Part shown: positions 1 to 13,400 of the stretch, piece by piece
How positions within the stretch are numbered: position 1 is the stretch's first letter
Layout of the letters: every line of letters begins with the position of its first letter
NCBI RefSeq assembly: GCF_041381155.1
Contig: NC_091134.1
Location: 60,605,467 to 60,669,466, forward strand
DNA length: 64,000 nucleotides
Origin: Argopecten irradians
Taxonomy: Eukaryota; Mollusca; Bivalvia; Pectinida; Pectinidae
Direction of reading: 5' to 3'
The notes under the pieces: model-generated
Seen by the model: only the letters and a program-made list of their open reading frames with translations
What the model was told of the DNA's origin: nothing
The model's database searches: none
Position numbers and translations under genes: made by a program

Positions 1-1434
1 CTTTTTCTCTCTCTTGGCGATACGTTTGTCACGCTTTATACACCATCTATCAAGCTTTGGTGGAAGCAGTCTACCAATGACATCGCTATCTTCCACAGAA
101 ATGATGACAGCTGCGTCAGGGAACATGCCCATCTCAGCGAGGTACTTAGCTTCTTCTGCAGTACGAGGGAATCCCTCCAGGACAAAACCTGTAGATCTGT
201 AGGTAAATTAACACATCACATGTCATAAAAAGCTCAGTTGGTTAGACTTTGTGATTAAAATTGAAATTAATTGTCAAAATAACTTTTCACTTTATAGAAT
301 TTTGTAATATGGAGTGTAAGGTACAGTACTTGAAATTTTGTATTAGCTACTTCACAGATTTCTTTATATTTTTATGGTAGCTGATGAAGTTGTATTGTCC
401 AATCTTAACCAACAATAAGATTCCATAAAATATATATATATATATATAATTCATATTACTACCAACACTAACATGGGCTATGTGTTATGGGTCTGAAAGG
501 TGGTTGCCTATCAATGACCCTGCCGACAGGTAACAACACATAACAAATGTACCAGTAACTAGATAGATCTACTACATCTCAAAAGAATACTTACTTGAAG
601 GGCTCTTTGTGCCACCAGTGAGGAACAATGTTGTCGAGGACTTCGGCTGGTAGAGGTTCCTCAGACTCAAGGTTAGATTTAATGGCTTCCTCTTCCTCAG
701 TATACTCCACCTCTTCTTCCTCCTGATCAAACAGAAAATGGACAAGTGAGACAGGGTGTAACAAATTACTTACTGACAGAGCTTACTGTATGGCAGTTGT
801 TATTTCACTATTACAACAGAATAATCTTTTTATTATCTTTCACTAACAAAGGTCAAGCCTTTATGAGACCTTACAATAGAAAAATCTTTTTATTATCTTT
901 CACCAACAAAGATCAAGCCTTTGTGAGACCTTGACTTACAGGTTTCTCTTCCTCCTTCTTTTCCTCCTTGACTGGCTCACCATCAGGATCAGTGATACCT
1001 GCTTCTTCATCTTCCTCTCTGTAACATAGGTACACACATGAAGATTTCAATGACAACGTCGCATGCTATTAAATTTCTCTAAACAAGGCAGTTTTAATCT
1101 TTGATTCAAATGCTTGCAAAAACAGTTTTTGTTTTCTTTTCATGTTGAAAATATGCACCAAAGTCGAAGTAAGTTCCAATAATCAGATATCACATTTGTT
1201 ATTTTTGTCTAGATATCTTGTAACTCATACTCACTCTTCCTCATCAGGAGGCTCCTCCTCATTCTCTTCAGCGTACTCCGGACCGACACGTTTCTTCGTT
1301 TTATGGATGATCAGTTCCTGGAGCCTGTCCTTGAAGGAGATGTGGAACAGTCCAAGCTTCTGAGCCAGGTATCTGCCATGGACTGACTTCCCAGCTCCTC
1401 TGGGGCCAAGGAATAGCAGTCTGATAGGCGGGGT
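1..1434 (-). other. AK9: AK9 adenylate kinase domain 3 (exons)
   Basis: Exon 1235-1434 carries the P-loop [18 protein letters not shown] (GPRGAGKS at 1111-1118). Exons 940-1018 and 595-722 hold a Glu-rich insert that ends in [15 protein letters not shown]. Exon 1-196 gives [20 protein letters not shown] from residue 1240, then a basic run cut by the window edge. This is the only one of the three domains that keeps the FPR Arg, so it looks the most kinase-like. Confidence 0.85.
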
Positions 1435-4400
1435 CTGTGTTGTGTACAAAACAGGGGGTTATAAAGAGAGTTTATATCCAATAAAAGAATGTAGATTAAC
1501 TCTATTGTTAATTATTTCTTTACAAGGTAACTCTTTTGAACTCAATAATTTAAAACTTTTGCATCAATTTTGAAAACGCTATTTATCATATTATAACTCA
1601 GGGCCATTTTTTTAATTTTAATTTCTCTGTGAAGTAAACATAGAGACAGACATATGTAAACTCTAAGAGACACTTACATCAAATGGTTTACCATGGGGCA
1701 GATACTCCTCGGGGTTAGCTAGGAAACGTTCACGAGCCTCTGAACTGGATATATAATAAACCTTCTCTCTGTACTTGACGGCAATCTCTGGATTACCCGG
1801 AAATAAGACATTGTTCTCCTTCAGGGCAACAGGACAGAACTGATTGGTATCTCCGAGGGGTTTCTTCTTGTTCCTATTAGGATCCTCCTCCTATAAAGAA
1901 ATACAGCAAAAAAATTTTCATTGTTTGATCAACCAAAACTTCCAATATCAAAATTAGATGTCCTTTCTGTTCCCTCTTTATCAAAAGAGGAAAACACATT
2001 TAGGAGAAATTTCTGTGTGTTAGGTTCCATAACCCTAACGCGCTCCACGGGATATGTAGATAGTTTCTGCTATTCACAGCTGCTATGAAAATTAGAAAAA
2101 TACATTCAATCCCTATCTATTTATCTTTTTTACATAATTGCCCTCCCTTCAGAGTTATGTCCCCTTACCTCCTCGGCAGCCTCTTCCTCTTCCTCCTCTG
2201 CAGCCTGTAGTGCAGCCTCCGCCTCTAGATCTTCCTCTTCCTCATCTACATCCATACCAGAGTACTCCCAGCCACTGTACTGGTAACTCTCTGTTATACA
2301 CAAACATAACAACACTCTTATCATCAATAATATCTTGTAATTTTATCAATCATATCACATTAATTTTCCTTATTACTCATAGCTTGATATATAAAAATAC
2401 AGAAATTATTTGTGTGCGCTAAAAATAAAGCGTTGATAATGACACAGTACTACGGTCACATATTCTTGCCTAATGAAAAGGACACACTAATTGGCTAGTG
2501 TTTCATGTTGAATTTGCCTTTGTTCAGTTGGCATTCATATGGGCTATGAATGCCAACTGAAAAAGACGTTCAATATTTATATTTACATTTTATTACAATT
2601 TTATAATGAAATCCCAAGCGATTTTGCATCTATAATGAATAAATCTTTCCTTATCATCAAGGATGGAACAGCCATTTAAACAGCCATTTTCCTTGATCGC
2701 TGGCACAACAATTGTGACGTCACAATGATGACATCAAAATAAGCGGCTGTAGTTCATAGACTATATGAATGCAAACTGCGCTTGGTAAGATTACATAGAA
2801 GGACTGCAGTGATAATGTAAATAAACCAGTGTAAATGCACAAGTGTAATAACAATTGTTAAATTTTGTAAGCAAGTAAAGTCTATTTCATATCATATTGT
2901 CACTTACTTTCCATGCTGGTCACAGTTTCGGACAGCAGTTCCTCAATAGGCCTGCTCTCCAGGTCCAGGGAGATTGGGTCGATACTACTGGAGCCCGAAA
3001 TGGTGTTGAGTACATTTGGGAACTCCCTATCAAAGTCCTTCCTTCTCTCCTTGTACTTTTCCATCTCTGGTCCATCTGGTATACGCTACAAGGAGGAGGG
3101 TTTACTGATTATCTTGACGTTATAGGACAAATATTCAATAACATATGATTTTTGTCCAAAAAAAAAAAAAATGCAATACCTGGTATATAAATTATACAAT
3201 CAGCATGCATAAATTTTGCATAAGAATTAAGAATAATTCCAGTTAAATTGCTTTCATTTGTTTCACCTTACACTTTCATTAACCAATTCCTATCTTAGTT
3301 TTCTTTATTTTTTCTATGTTTATTTTGATGTGAAGATTGTGAAATAAGTTTATATTAGTTACTCACCTCGTCATCACCTTCAATCCTCACTCCTGCCTCT
3401 TTGACACTGCTGGGTTCTTCTTGAAAATAAGAAAGATTACATAGTGATAATCAAGGGATATCAGACAAGCTCTTGGTACAAAAGGAAAGATTTGTAATAC
3501 ATCTAGTTTCTGTTTTGTTGATAAGAGAGCTGTAATGCACCTAATCTTAACGTTTTAAACACATGGCTTTTAAACCACTCCAGGCAAAGTCACTATAAAC
3601 TCATTATATCTTCCAGATATGAACAATTTTATTAAGAAGAAAATATTTACCTGATTCTGCCTTTGTTTCAGTTTCTGTTTTATCATCATCTTCTTCTAAA
3701 AATGTAGAAAAGGAACATTTTAGTTCTTATTTCTTAAGACCTTAAGATCTCTCTGACTTGTAGAAGTTCCCTGTTTTAGTTTTGCTTTTGACTTTTGGAA
3801 CTTCCCTGTTTAAAGCTTGTACTTTTTACTTTTCATAACCAATTTTTTAACAAATTCAAAGAGTATTCAATTAATAAAGGCTTATTTTTTAAAGGCCATC
3901 CAATACAAGTTTTGAAAAACAAACTGATAATAGTTTTTATTATAAATACATACATGTATATCATGAAATTCCATTATTTTTTCAAATAAATTGATGATTA
4001 TTTTTCAAAACCGAACTCAACTATATTAATTAATCATTCTTAATTATGTAACATATTTATCAATTTAGCCCCTTTTTAATATATTAAATATCATGTTTTT
4101 ATTTATTTTCATTTTTTACATTTATTTATTTATATTTATGTTAGAATTTTGTGTCAGAAATAGGAATGATTATTAAGAACATGTAATTGAATATGTACTT
4201 ATTAAACATAGAGATAAACAGGACAATAATAAATACAGGAAAAGTTGTTAAAATATTTATGTTCAATACTTATAATACAACATTCTCCTAGTCGTAAATC
4301 ATGACACCCAAACCAATTCCTAAACAGATATTATCACCCTTAAACACAGACGTTGATGGAGAGAATGTTTCTTATAAAACATTTCCAAATCAACATTCTG

Positions 4401-7400
4401 TACCCCAAATATCAGTTTTATATTAACATAATAATTATAGAAACATGTAACGTCAATATTGGGGACATAAGCATCATCTTTACAACAGATGAAAATTATA
4501 AATGAGTCATGCACTACACCACAGAACGATAATACAGCAGATAAACACATGCAATGAAGATATGATGCCCAATTATAATCAACAACCTTAGTTCAAATAG
4601 TTTCCTTAACCAACATGTAGATAACAGTATAAAGAACCTTTTATCTAACAGAACAAACCTTCCGAGGAATCAAGGTATTTTTTTCTCCTGCCTATGATAA
4701 AATTTGAAAATTGATTTGAATAAACTTTATGCTATTTGTTTTGGAATAAATCATTAAGATACAATGATGAATCAACCATGTGGATTTGGAAGCATAATAT
4801 TATATATTACAAATGCATGAAATGGAACAAAAAAAACAAAATGGGATTCGCAGGAAAATTAACTCACAACATCACATGCTAGTTATCCAAGGAATCATCA
4901 GCCATATAATTTTTTTAACATTAAGAACCATTAGACAAATAATTTTAAGGTAACTTTGGGTAAGGAACTGTCAGGAAAAGTGTCTTTTAAGGAATATGAT
5001 TTGCATTGTTTCATTTTAGGTGAAAATTTAATATAGTAAAAGATTTTTAAAATATTACTGTTCACTCAAGGAACAATAAAATTTGTTCATGTGATGATAT
5101 TTTGATGGAGTAATTAGGGCTAAAGTCAAAATTGGGAGGTACATTGTCATGAAGTGATATACAAATGCAACCAAACACACTTGCAGTGAAATCAGCCCAT
5201 GCTGTGCCAATGTGATAGACAGATTGTGGTACCTTTTGTCTCTGTGTCTCCGCCTTCTTCCTTCTCACCTTCCTCTGCGCCCTCCTCGGCATTTTCTCCA
5301 GCCTCTGCTTGTTCGCCTGCTCCAGCGTCTCCTTCGGCAGACGGGCCTGGTGAAGTGTGAAACATGCATGCAGAAATGACAGTGACCCAGAAAGCAGTGA
5401 TGTGACGTGTAAAGGACATTGTTGTGTGGTATTGGTGTGCATAAACAGTTTGTACAATATCTAGTAGAATCTAGCATTAGGGGTACAAATGTATTAGAAT
5501 GCTCTGGCCAGACACAAACTTACTCCAAAAGGACAAAATGGACAAAAAGGGGGATTCATAAGTTTTTAAATACAATGCAAAGCGAATGTTTTACTTTGTA
5601 CATATGTTCCTGGCTTCAACAAAAGATACCAATAAAACTGTCCATTATGAATACTTTACAAAATTTTGAATTTTTTGCTAATCTTTTAAACAGAAAAAGC
5701 TATATGCAAATGAATACATTCAGCAGTATAAAAGCTTTATGAATGTGTACTTGAATGAAAGTACAACAATAGTGACCAATGAAAATGCAGCATGCATTGT
5801 GGAGAGCCAATGAGATTGCGTGTTACTTACCATCGGTGCCTTCACCACTTTCTCCTGAGGCTTCTCCTTCACCTCCTTCTCCATCTGTTGCTCCTTCTTC
5901 TCCTTCTCCAGCCTCTAACTTCCTCAGTCTCTCTTCTTCTGCAGCTTTCCTCTCAGCCTCTTCCTTTGCACGTTTTTCCTCTTCCAGGATTCTCCTATAA
6001 GAAACAACATGATTAGCAATGAATAAATTTTAATGATTCTCTTTTATTTCTCTATGACAATAGTCTTAACATATATAGACTGCCATGTAGACAGAATGTT
6101 GATTTACTGCTAGGATATTTCCATTTGCCAAAATGTTTTGTCTCATTTTAAATGTGTAGGAGAATTTTGATTACAGGAAGTTCGAATAATATTCCTATAA
6201 TGATTAGCCTATAGAACATTTTACATCATGACCTACTTTCTTTCCTCCTCTGCTTCTTTCTTCTTTCGCTCCTCTTCCAGTTTTCTGTTTTTGATTTTCT
6301 GGTCAATATCCTCCTTATTGAGTGTATAGTACCTCCTCATCAGGAAGTCGCCGCCATCCGAGTCCTTCAACACGATGATGTCATCTGGCATAAGATTCTT
6401 TTCTATACAGATTGTCCACTGGTCTCGATTCTGGGGGAAGTTGTCTAGGATGTAACCACCATTCCTGTAGAGGAAAAATTATATTCTTTTGTGAACGCTA
6501 TCTGCTTTACAGTTCTTGTTATTTTCAGAATTATTCACTTATAAGATTCTATAAAAGACATATACCAGTACAATTTATTGTCCTAACTAAAAAATAAAGC
6601 TTGTTAAATAGGATCTAGTGTAATACAGACAGAGAACATACTGCTCTTTTATTTCCCCCAATCGTTTCTGATAGTAACCAATGGCAACACCTAACTCCTA
6701 AACATTCCATACTTACATTGGTCCTTCTGATTTGATTTCCCTCATGTTCCTCTCGGACTCCTTGATAGCGTTCTCCATCACCTCAATGTACACCTCTGGA
6801 GGAAGCACCACCGGCTGTTTCTCAATGTCGTTCACCGCGGCCTCCACCAAGGCAATGACATCAGGGTGAGTGGCATCCACTTCAGGCATCACTGGTGTTG
6901 GGGCCTTCTGTGGGAGAGGGGTCGGTTCAGTTGTCTCCCCTTCTGTGACTGGGATATCAGTAGATGTTGCTCCTGTTACCTCATCACTCTCTTTCTGCTC
7001 ACTCTCAGCACCTTAACACAAAATTAAGTTCAGTTTACTTGCACAGGTATCAAAGGCGCCAAGCTAAATCTGAGACAACACTAATTTCAAAAACCTGTGT
7101 TAAGCAAAATATCAAATAACAATAAAGGATGGCGTATCTACCAAGTTCTCATCATGATGGTTAAAATATAGAAGCTGACATTCTTATTTAGGCCTGAGTT
7201 AATTATTTTATATTTCTGATACAACCTTGCAACCAGTCTTGTCAGTTATTCAGATAAAAAAAACCCTCAAATCATTACAAGTATCCCATGGAGGTCCGAG
7301 ATATAAAATTAATATGCAGTATAGCACCATATCATTTCACATGAAAGCTAACACATGTACATTTATGCTAGTTAGCCTATCCATATACCTTCTTCCTTCT

Positions 7401-10400
7401 TCTCGACTTCCTGTTCAGCAGAACTTTCTCCTTCCTTTACCGCTTCTCCTCCTTCTTTCTCTCCAGATTCCTCTTCGCCTTCTGTTTTTGTGACATCCCC
7501 ATCGGTAGGAGTTTCTGAAATGAATCAACACAAACAATCAGAACCTGCTCAGTATTTTAACACTGATAGAATATTGTCGTTTTTAAACAAATTTTTTTTT
7601 ATTTAACTGTAAAATTTAAAACCAATAAAATATCTCAATTGAAATTCTTTACATTTCATTATCAGAATCTATTTCAAAAGTAGATACATGTACATGTACT
7701 TTAATTATGAGGAAACAGTAATTCAAGGCATTAATTAACCATTTGTGTTCAATATAATACATATGATATGTCCAGCTGAAAATGAAAAATAAGAAGTAGG
7801 TTGTTAGTAAATCTGTTAATAAATTAATTTCTAAGATACATATATTAATAATATGTCAACAGTTCCTACTTCGGTAATTTACGTTTATCCATGAGACCAT
7901 GTCCAACTTTATAAATCTATCATTTACATATTGTAGTTTTGTTGAAATACCAGACAAAAATGTAATATCATATTTTTCTAGAATTAGAAATGTAATGAGT
8001 TCTGTTAAAACCTATACCTCTACACCCATTAGCGTTCCACCATGTGAAAATAGGTTTTTATTCATTATTATACAGGTATTATGATAAAAGAAAAGAGAAT
8101 CATTAATAAAAGAGCTAGGATTTGACATGTTGTCAAACTTGTCATGGTGTAAAATCTGGAATTTCAAACTAAAGACATTTGAATTGGTAATTTTGTAAAA
8201 TAAATAACAAATTCAAATTAAAGACATTTGTCACATTAAATACCTCTGATACAGCATGTACACTATTAATCAATAAAATTAAGTTTTAGGAAGAATTACA
8301 AAGCATGAAGAATCTTTCATTTTGGATCATTAAAATATCAATTTGTGAATTTGAAATATAAAGGAGCCTAAAAATTACCTTACTGATAAAAAGGAGCCTG
8401 GTAATTCCAGTCTAAAGCTGCAGATCATACACATACACCTCAATGTGTTGATATTGAAAAGTGAAGTTATATAGAATATATATATGTCTATATATGAAAG
8501 TGTCTATACCTGTAATCCAGTATACCAGATGTTAATTATATCCAGAAGGTTAAAGAAATTGTGCTAATTTATATACCATTAATACAGAATTTATATAATT
8601 GTGCTTAGGTTTTTATGGAGGAGAGGAAAATTGAATGATAATATACAGAATTGTTGCTAACTACAGAATCGGGGAAGTCAGGAGTTGTCCCCCTTACCTT
8701 TCACACTTTCGTCCTCATCATCACTATCTTTATTCTCATCTTTCTCCGTGTCTAACAAAGCATTTATTTATAGCAGGTCAATAACGATAATTACCATAGC
8801 TTTAATACTTATGCAGCAAAATGTATATATTTATGTAAATAAAATGTTTTACACATGTACATGTCTTTCCAAGAACTGGCTACCCATATATGTAACCCAT
8901 TCATGATATATTGAGGTGAGAATTACGTCATAAATCAATACAAACAATAAACACATATGATAAGGTGATAGAAAGTAAATAACGCCTTAAATAGTGAGGA
9001 TTCAATATCATATTTGTGATATGGCAAAATGATTGGCATATTACACACAAAACAATTATCAAAGCATACACTGTTTATACTACACAAACATTTTTTTTCC
9101 CCTGTTATTTCTGATTGCATTGCATCCTTCAAGTACTGGACATGGCTTAACATAATACTTTATGCAGTGGATATCTATCACTGATATCAACCACTGAAGT
9201 ATTCAAATAATTGATGAATTGAATTCATCAATAATTCCACAACAAGTATCACACATGCACTACATATGAAGCATTCTTACTGAAAACACATGGGTTGATG
9301 AACATATTTTTAAATCAATCATTTGCATGATGTGTAAAATAATTTGTTTGTGAAAATAAACATTGGCATTCTGTAACAACATTTGTATACCTTTACAGAA
9401 TCGTCCCAGTATCTTTGTAGAAATAGAAAACAGATCAACATTACACCACACACTATACTGGTGTAACCTAGCTCATAGAATTCGGACGGCAAGAAAATAC
9501 TACTATTAAAAACAGAAAAATATGGCTTACATTTTTTTTCACATTCAATTCATTTTTTATTTTTGCTGAATATAACCATTTTGTAAAGATTTTATGTAAA
9601 ATAGAATAAAATATTGATTCTCGAAAAGAAAAATGGTGTAGTATTGAAAAACAATGATGAAAATATTAATTTTGTAATGCATAGCCAGTAAGTTCAATAA
9701 GTACAATTAAAAATAATCTTGTTCCTACAAATTAGAAGTATAAACACAGAGTTTATCACAGCAATATTTTGTTGAAATAGTGCAGAAATCAGTAGGTGCA
9801 TCGATTGAAGATTAAATATTAAAGAAACTTGAAAGGGTAAGAAAGCGAGAACTTCATACAGTTTATAGAAGTGTAATTTTGGAGTTTGATGGGTGAAAGG
9901 TTGTGAATGTGAAAGGAAACAGAGTAAGTGGCTGATCTGGTTTATACTATTTTTGATTTTGTAGAAAAAGAGAATAAATGTGGTTAGCTGATCTGGGAGT
10001 ATTACACTAACACAAATAAGTTCTAAGGGAATTCAATGCATTTCTATGAACTATATAATATAGAATAAATGATTATGAAATATATATAAGCAGAACAGTG
10101 TAAAGACCAGCACTCTCAAAATCTTGCATGTGCATCTTGCATATGTGTGAAATATGATTAACATAACAAATGGGGGTGATTTAAATCGCAAACTGTGACT
10201 GGCTAGCAAGAGAATGGTACCTTCTTGATCATCTCCTTCTTCTCCCTCTTCCGTCTCATCTTCTGCATTTTCTGAGGTGTTAAATATAAGGTATTAGTTT
10301 GGTTTTGATGTCCTCACCCCTAGATATGGGGTATTAGTCTGGTTTAGATGTCCCCACCCCTAGATTTGAGGTGTTTAATAAGTACCCCCATTCCCATCCC

Positions 10401-13400
10401 TTTAGTTATCATGTATCTAACTTTGTCTGTAAGTGGCTGACTGACATGAACTAGGGTTTATACAGCTAGTAGTATTAACCTGACCAACAGTTTAGTTTAG
10501 AAAGTACTCTACATACAATATATATATAGCAGTACAACTTTATGTTTGTGCTCTTCTTGTGAAATATGGCTTTTTCTGTATTTTATCAATGTAGCTTTTA
10601 TTGTGATACATGATTAAACCATTGTGCTACATGACTTGTTAAATGTTGTTATTGCATAAAGATTTATTGTGTCAAACTAAATATGTTTCCAGTATTCTGA
10701 TTGGTGGCATTTCCATCCCTAACTTTTTACTCTAACCATTGACAGCCATTAACAGTAGGCACAACTAGATTCTGTATACATATCATAATTTGACATTCCG
10801 GTTTTAAGCTGTAGCCATGATGTTTTCCAGAACTCTTAAAAACATATTGACTGAAAAATAAGTACATGTAACTCAAATTGATTTGCGGCATAATATGCTT
10901 TTGTTTGAAAATTACTCAAATCACAATTTTGTCATTAACATGACACTTATTGACCACTACGATACGCTTGTCGTATTGATAATATATCTTATAGCTGTAC
11001 ATATCTGAAAAGAATAATTTTGTGAAGACCATGTCTACAATCAACTCTAAAGCACTCCAAGTATGTTCACACAACCAAATATATGTGTAATTTCTAATGA
11101 TTCTACTGATCTTAAATCTATACACATTCTGTCTACAAATATATATATATACAAACATAAAATCAGACAATAACCATCACATGCATTTTTTTAAATGTTA
11201 GATGCACTCAAGACAAGTTTGATCTGGTCTACCAGTAATGCTATTTTTACCTTCCTGAAATATATGTAATTACAATTTCACCTCTATATCAAAAACACAC
11301 AAACAACCTGGTAAACTTTCACCAGTCTAAAATAAAACTTACGCCGAGCTTCTGAACCAGACATCTGTTGCAGTTTGTATGCTAGTGATGTAAGGGATCA
11401 AGAAACAATGGGAAATTAAACCAAAAACCAACAGGAAATATCACATATTAAAACATGAAGGGTGATTGAAGGGAGATAATTAGTCTCTGGATGAAGTGGA
11501 GATTTGGTATTTAGGATAAATCTGATGAGTACAAGATTTCTGATTAGGATTTGGATAGGTTATTTCCACCAGGGTAGATTTCCATAGCAGTGATTTTTCT
11601 CCGACCATGTGACAGATAAAGCTTCTATCAATATGGTTACCTTAAATCAATGATATGACTTTTATTCTGAAATAATTAAACCATGATCTTTATACAAAAG
11701 ATCAATAGTCTCCATTTTCATTTTCATTAATTAACAAATTCAAATGATGTAATTATACATTTATATGGTTTGTTTATTTCATTTTTCTTTTTAATCATTA
11801 ATTTATTCATTTACCACAGATTTCAGAATCCGTCATCATTGATTCAAAGCCATTACGTTATGATTACAATCGGGGTTCTGTTTTAATATTGTGCAGTTTA
11901 TTACACATCTGGACTGTCAGTGTAATATTAATTCAAATGTAACATGTAGTTTGACCTACCAACGGCTTTTCTATTAAGCTTAGCCAACCTCTCTTCTTCT
12001 GTTCCAACATAAATAACAGTAAACTGATACAAGTCCACGGGAAATCGAAAACATCATGTACTTAGGATACAATTCTGTTATGGCTTTTTTCTTTCTTTTT
12101 TTTTATACTAGATTCCATATATGAAATGTATGCGAGATGAAAAAAGACATTTGATAGAATCAAATTCTTAGAACCTAGCTGTTTCAGAGAAAATAATGAT
12201 ATAGGATTGAGTTGGCGTGGATATAAATAAAGTGTACTATGGTTCTATATAATGGAATGGGTGATACAAAGATACAAAGGGTGAATACATGGACCAGATA
12301 CATAATATTTCAGGTACATATTTCATAGAAATATGGGGTCATGCAGTAAAATCACAGCACCCAAACACAAATTACAGTAATTGGGTTTAGACTTTTACAT
12401 TTATATCCTCAATAACAAATGTAAAATATAGAAACATGCATTCAAAATTTACCTCAGAATCAAAATACTATGAAATTGTTTTGTACATAAAAATATATAA
12501 TGGCAGGTTTATAGGACACAACAGCTTTTTAGTATCTTTATTCGAAAGGACATGAAACCCACCTTCAGCCTCTCTGGCAGCTTGTTCAGCTTCAAACTGT
12601 TCTTTGATCTTCTGTCTGACAGAGGTCAAGGCCGTTTCCGTGGTTTCATCCCTCGTTTGCTGGATTAGTTTTTTCTTCTCCTCTTCCATCCTCGGTTTGA
12701 TGAGCACTTCCATATCCAATACCTACAAAAAACAGATTGTTTTTTGGTCAAGTGAGTTTCAAAATAATTAGTAATATATTAATTACAGATGTAAATCATA
12801 TTTATAACACACTTCCCAATATTATACCGTTTCCATGACAAATGTATATAATGTAGGAATTTTTGCATGGATTAAATGCCATTTTTAATGTTATTTTACT
12901 GGTAACTCTTAAAGTTACAAAAAGAAGCTGATGTATTAATAAATTTTATTTTTGAATCCTATTGTTTATATATAAGACTATCTCTGTCAGCCATTAACTG
13001 TAGGTACCAACCTTAGCATTGTACTTCTGAGCCAGTAGATGAGCTAGATTTGTCTTCCCGGAGAGTGGTGGTCCCAGGATGGACAGCTTACATGGAGGGC
13101 GAGGCTGAGGTGGCATTAGGTAAGGCCGGGGATTCTTAAGGAACTTCTCCAAGGCTTCCGCACTAGATAAGGTGTAAACTTTATCCAGGAAACTGGGGAG
13201 CAAATGAAAATAGAATTGAAATCTTCTACGCAGAAACATAAATATTAAAAATACTTTTAGGGTGTAATTAACACTTCATGTGTATTAATTATATATGATT
13301 TTACTCCAAATCTAAATATACACTAGGCACAATAATGAAATATTTGCTAATAAAATGTATATACATTTTTTACGTGAAGATATATATACGACTTCAAAAT

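Larger units (their letters stand above)
6237..13192 (-). other. AK9: AK9 adenylate kinase domain 2, split by an acidic linker
   Basis: The second P-loop, GPPLSGKT, is at residues 467-474 (exon 13012-13192). A charged helical stretch follows in 12563-12722 and 11960-11998 ([12 protein letters not shown]). Small acidic exons 10221-10271, 8698-8751 and 7389-7514 and the long exon 6717-7011 come next. The domain resumes with [11 protein letters not shown] at 730-740 (exon 6237-6464). The P-loop and the NMP-side motif are therefore about 260 residues apart, much more than in a compact adenylate kinase. This fits an inserted disordered acidic segment. The Arg of DGFPR is Gln here. Confidence 0.8.

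Noticed and set aside
11343-11371. A possible 29-nt AK9 exon (MSGSEAR-like) with border-like sequences
   Set aside because: Including it breaks the frame, while joining 11960-11998 directly to 10221-10271 keeps it (G|AA giving Glu). It may be a chance match.
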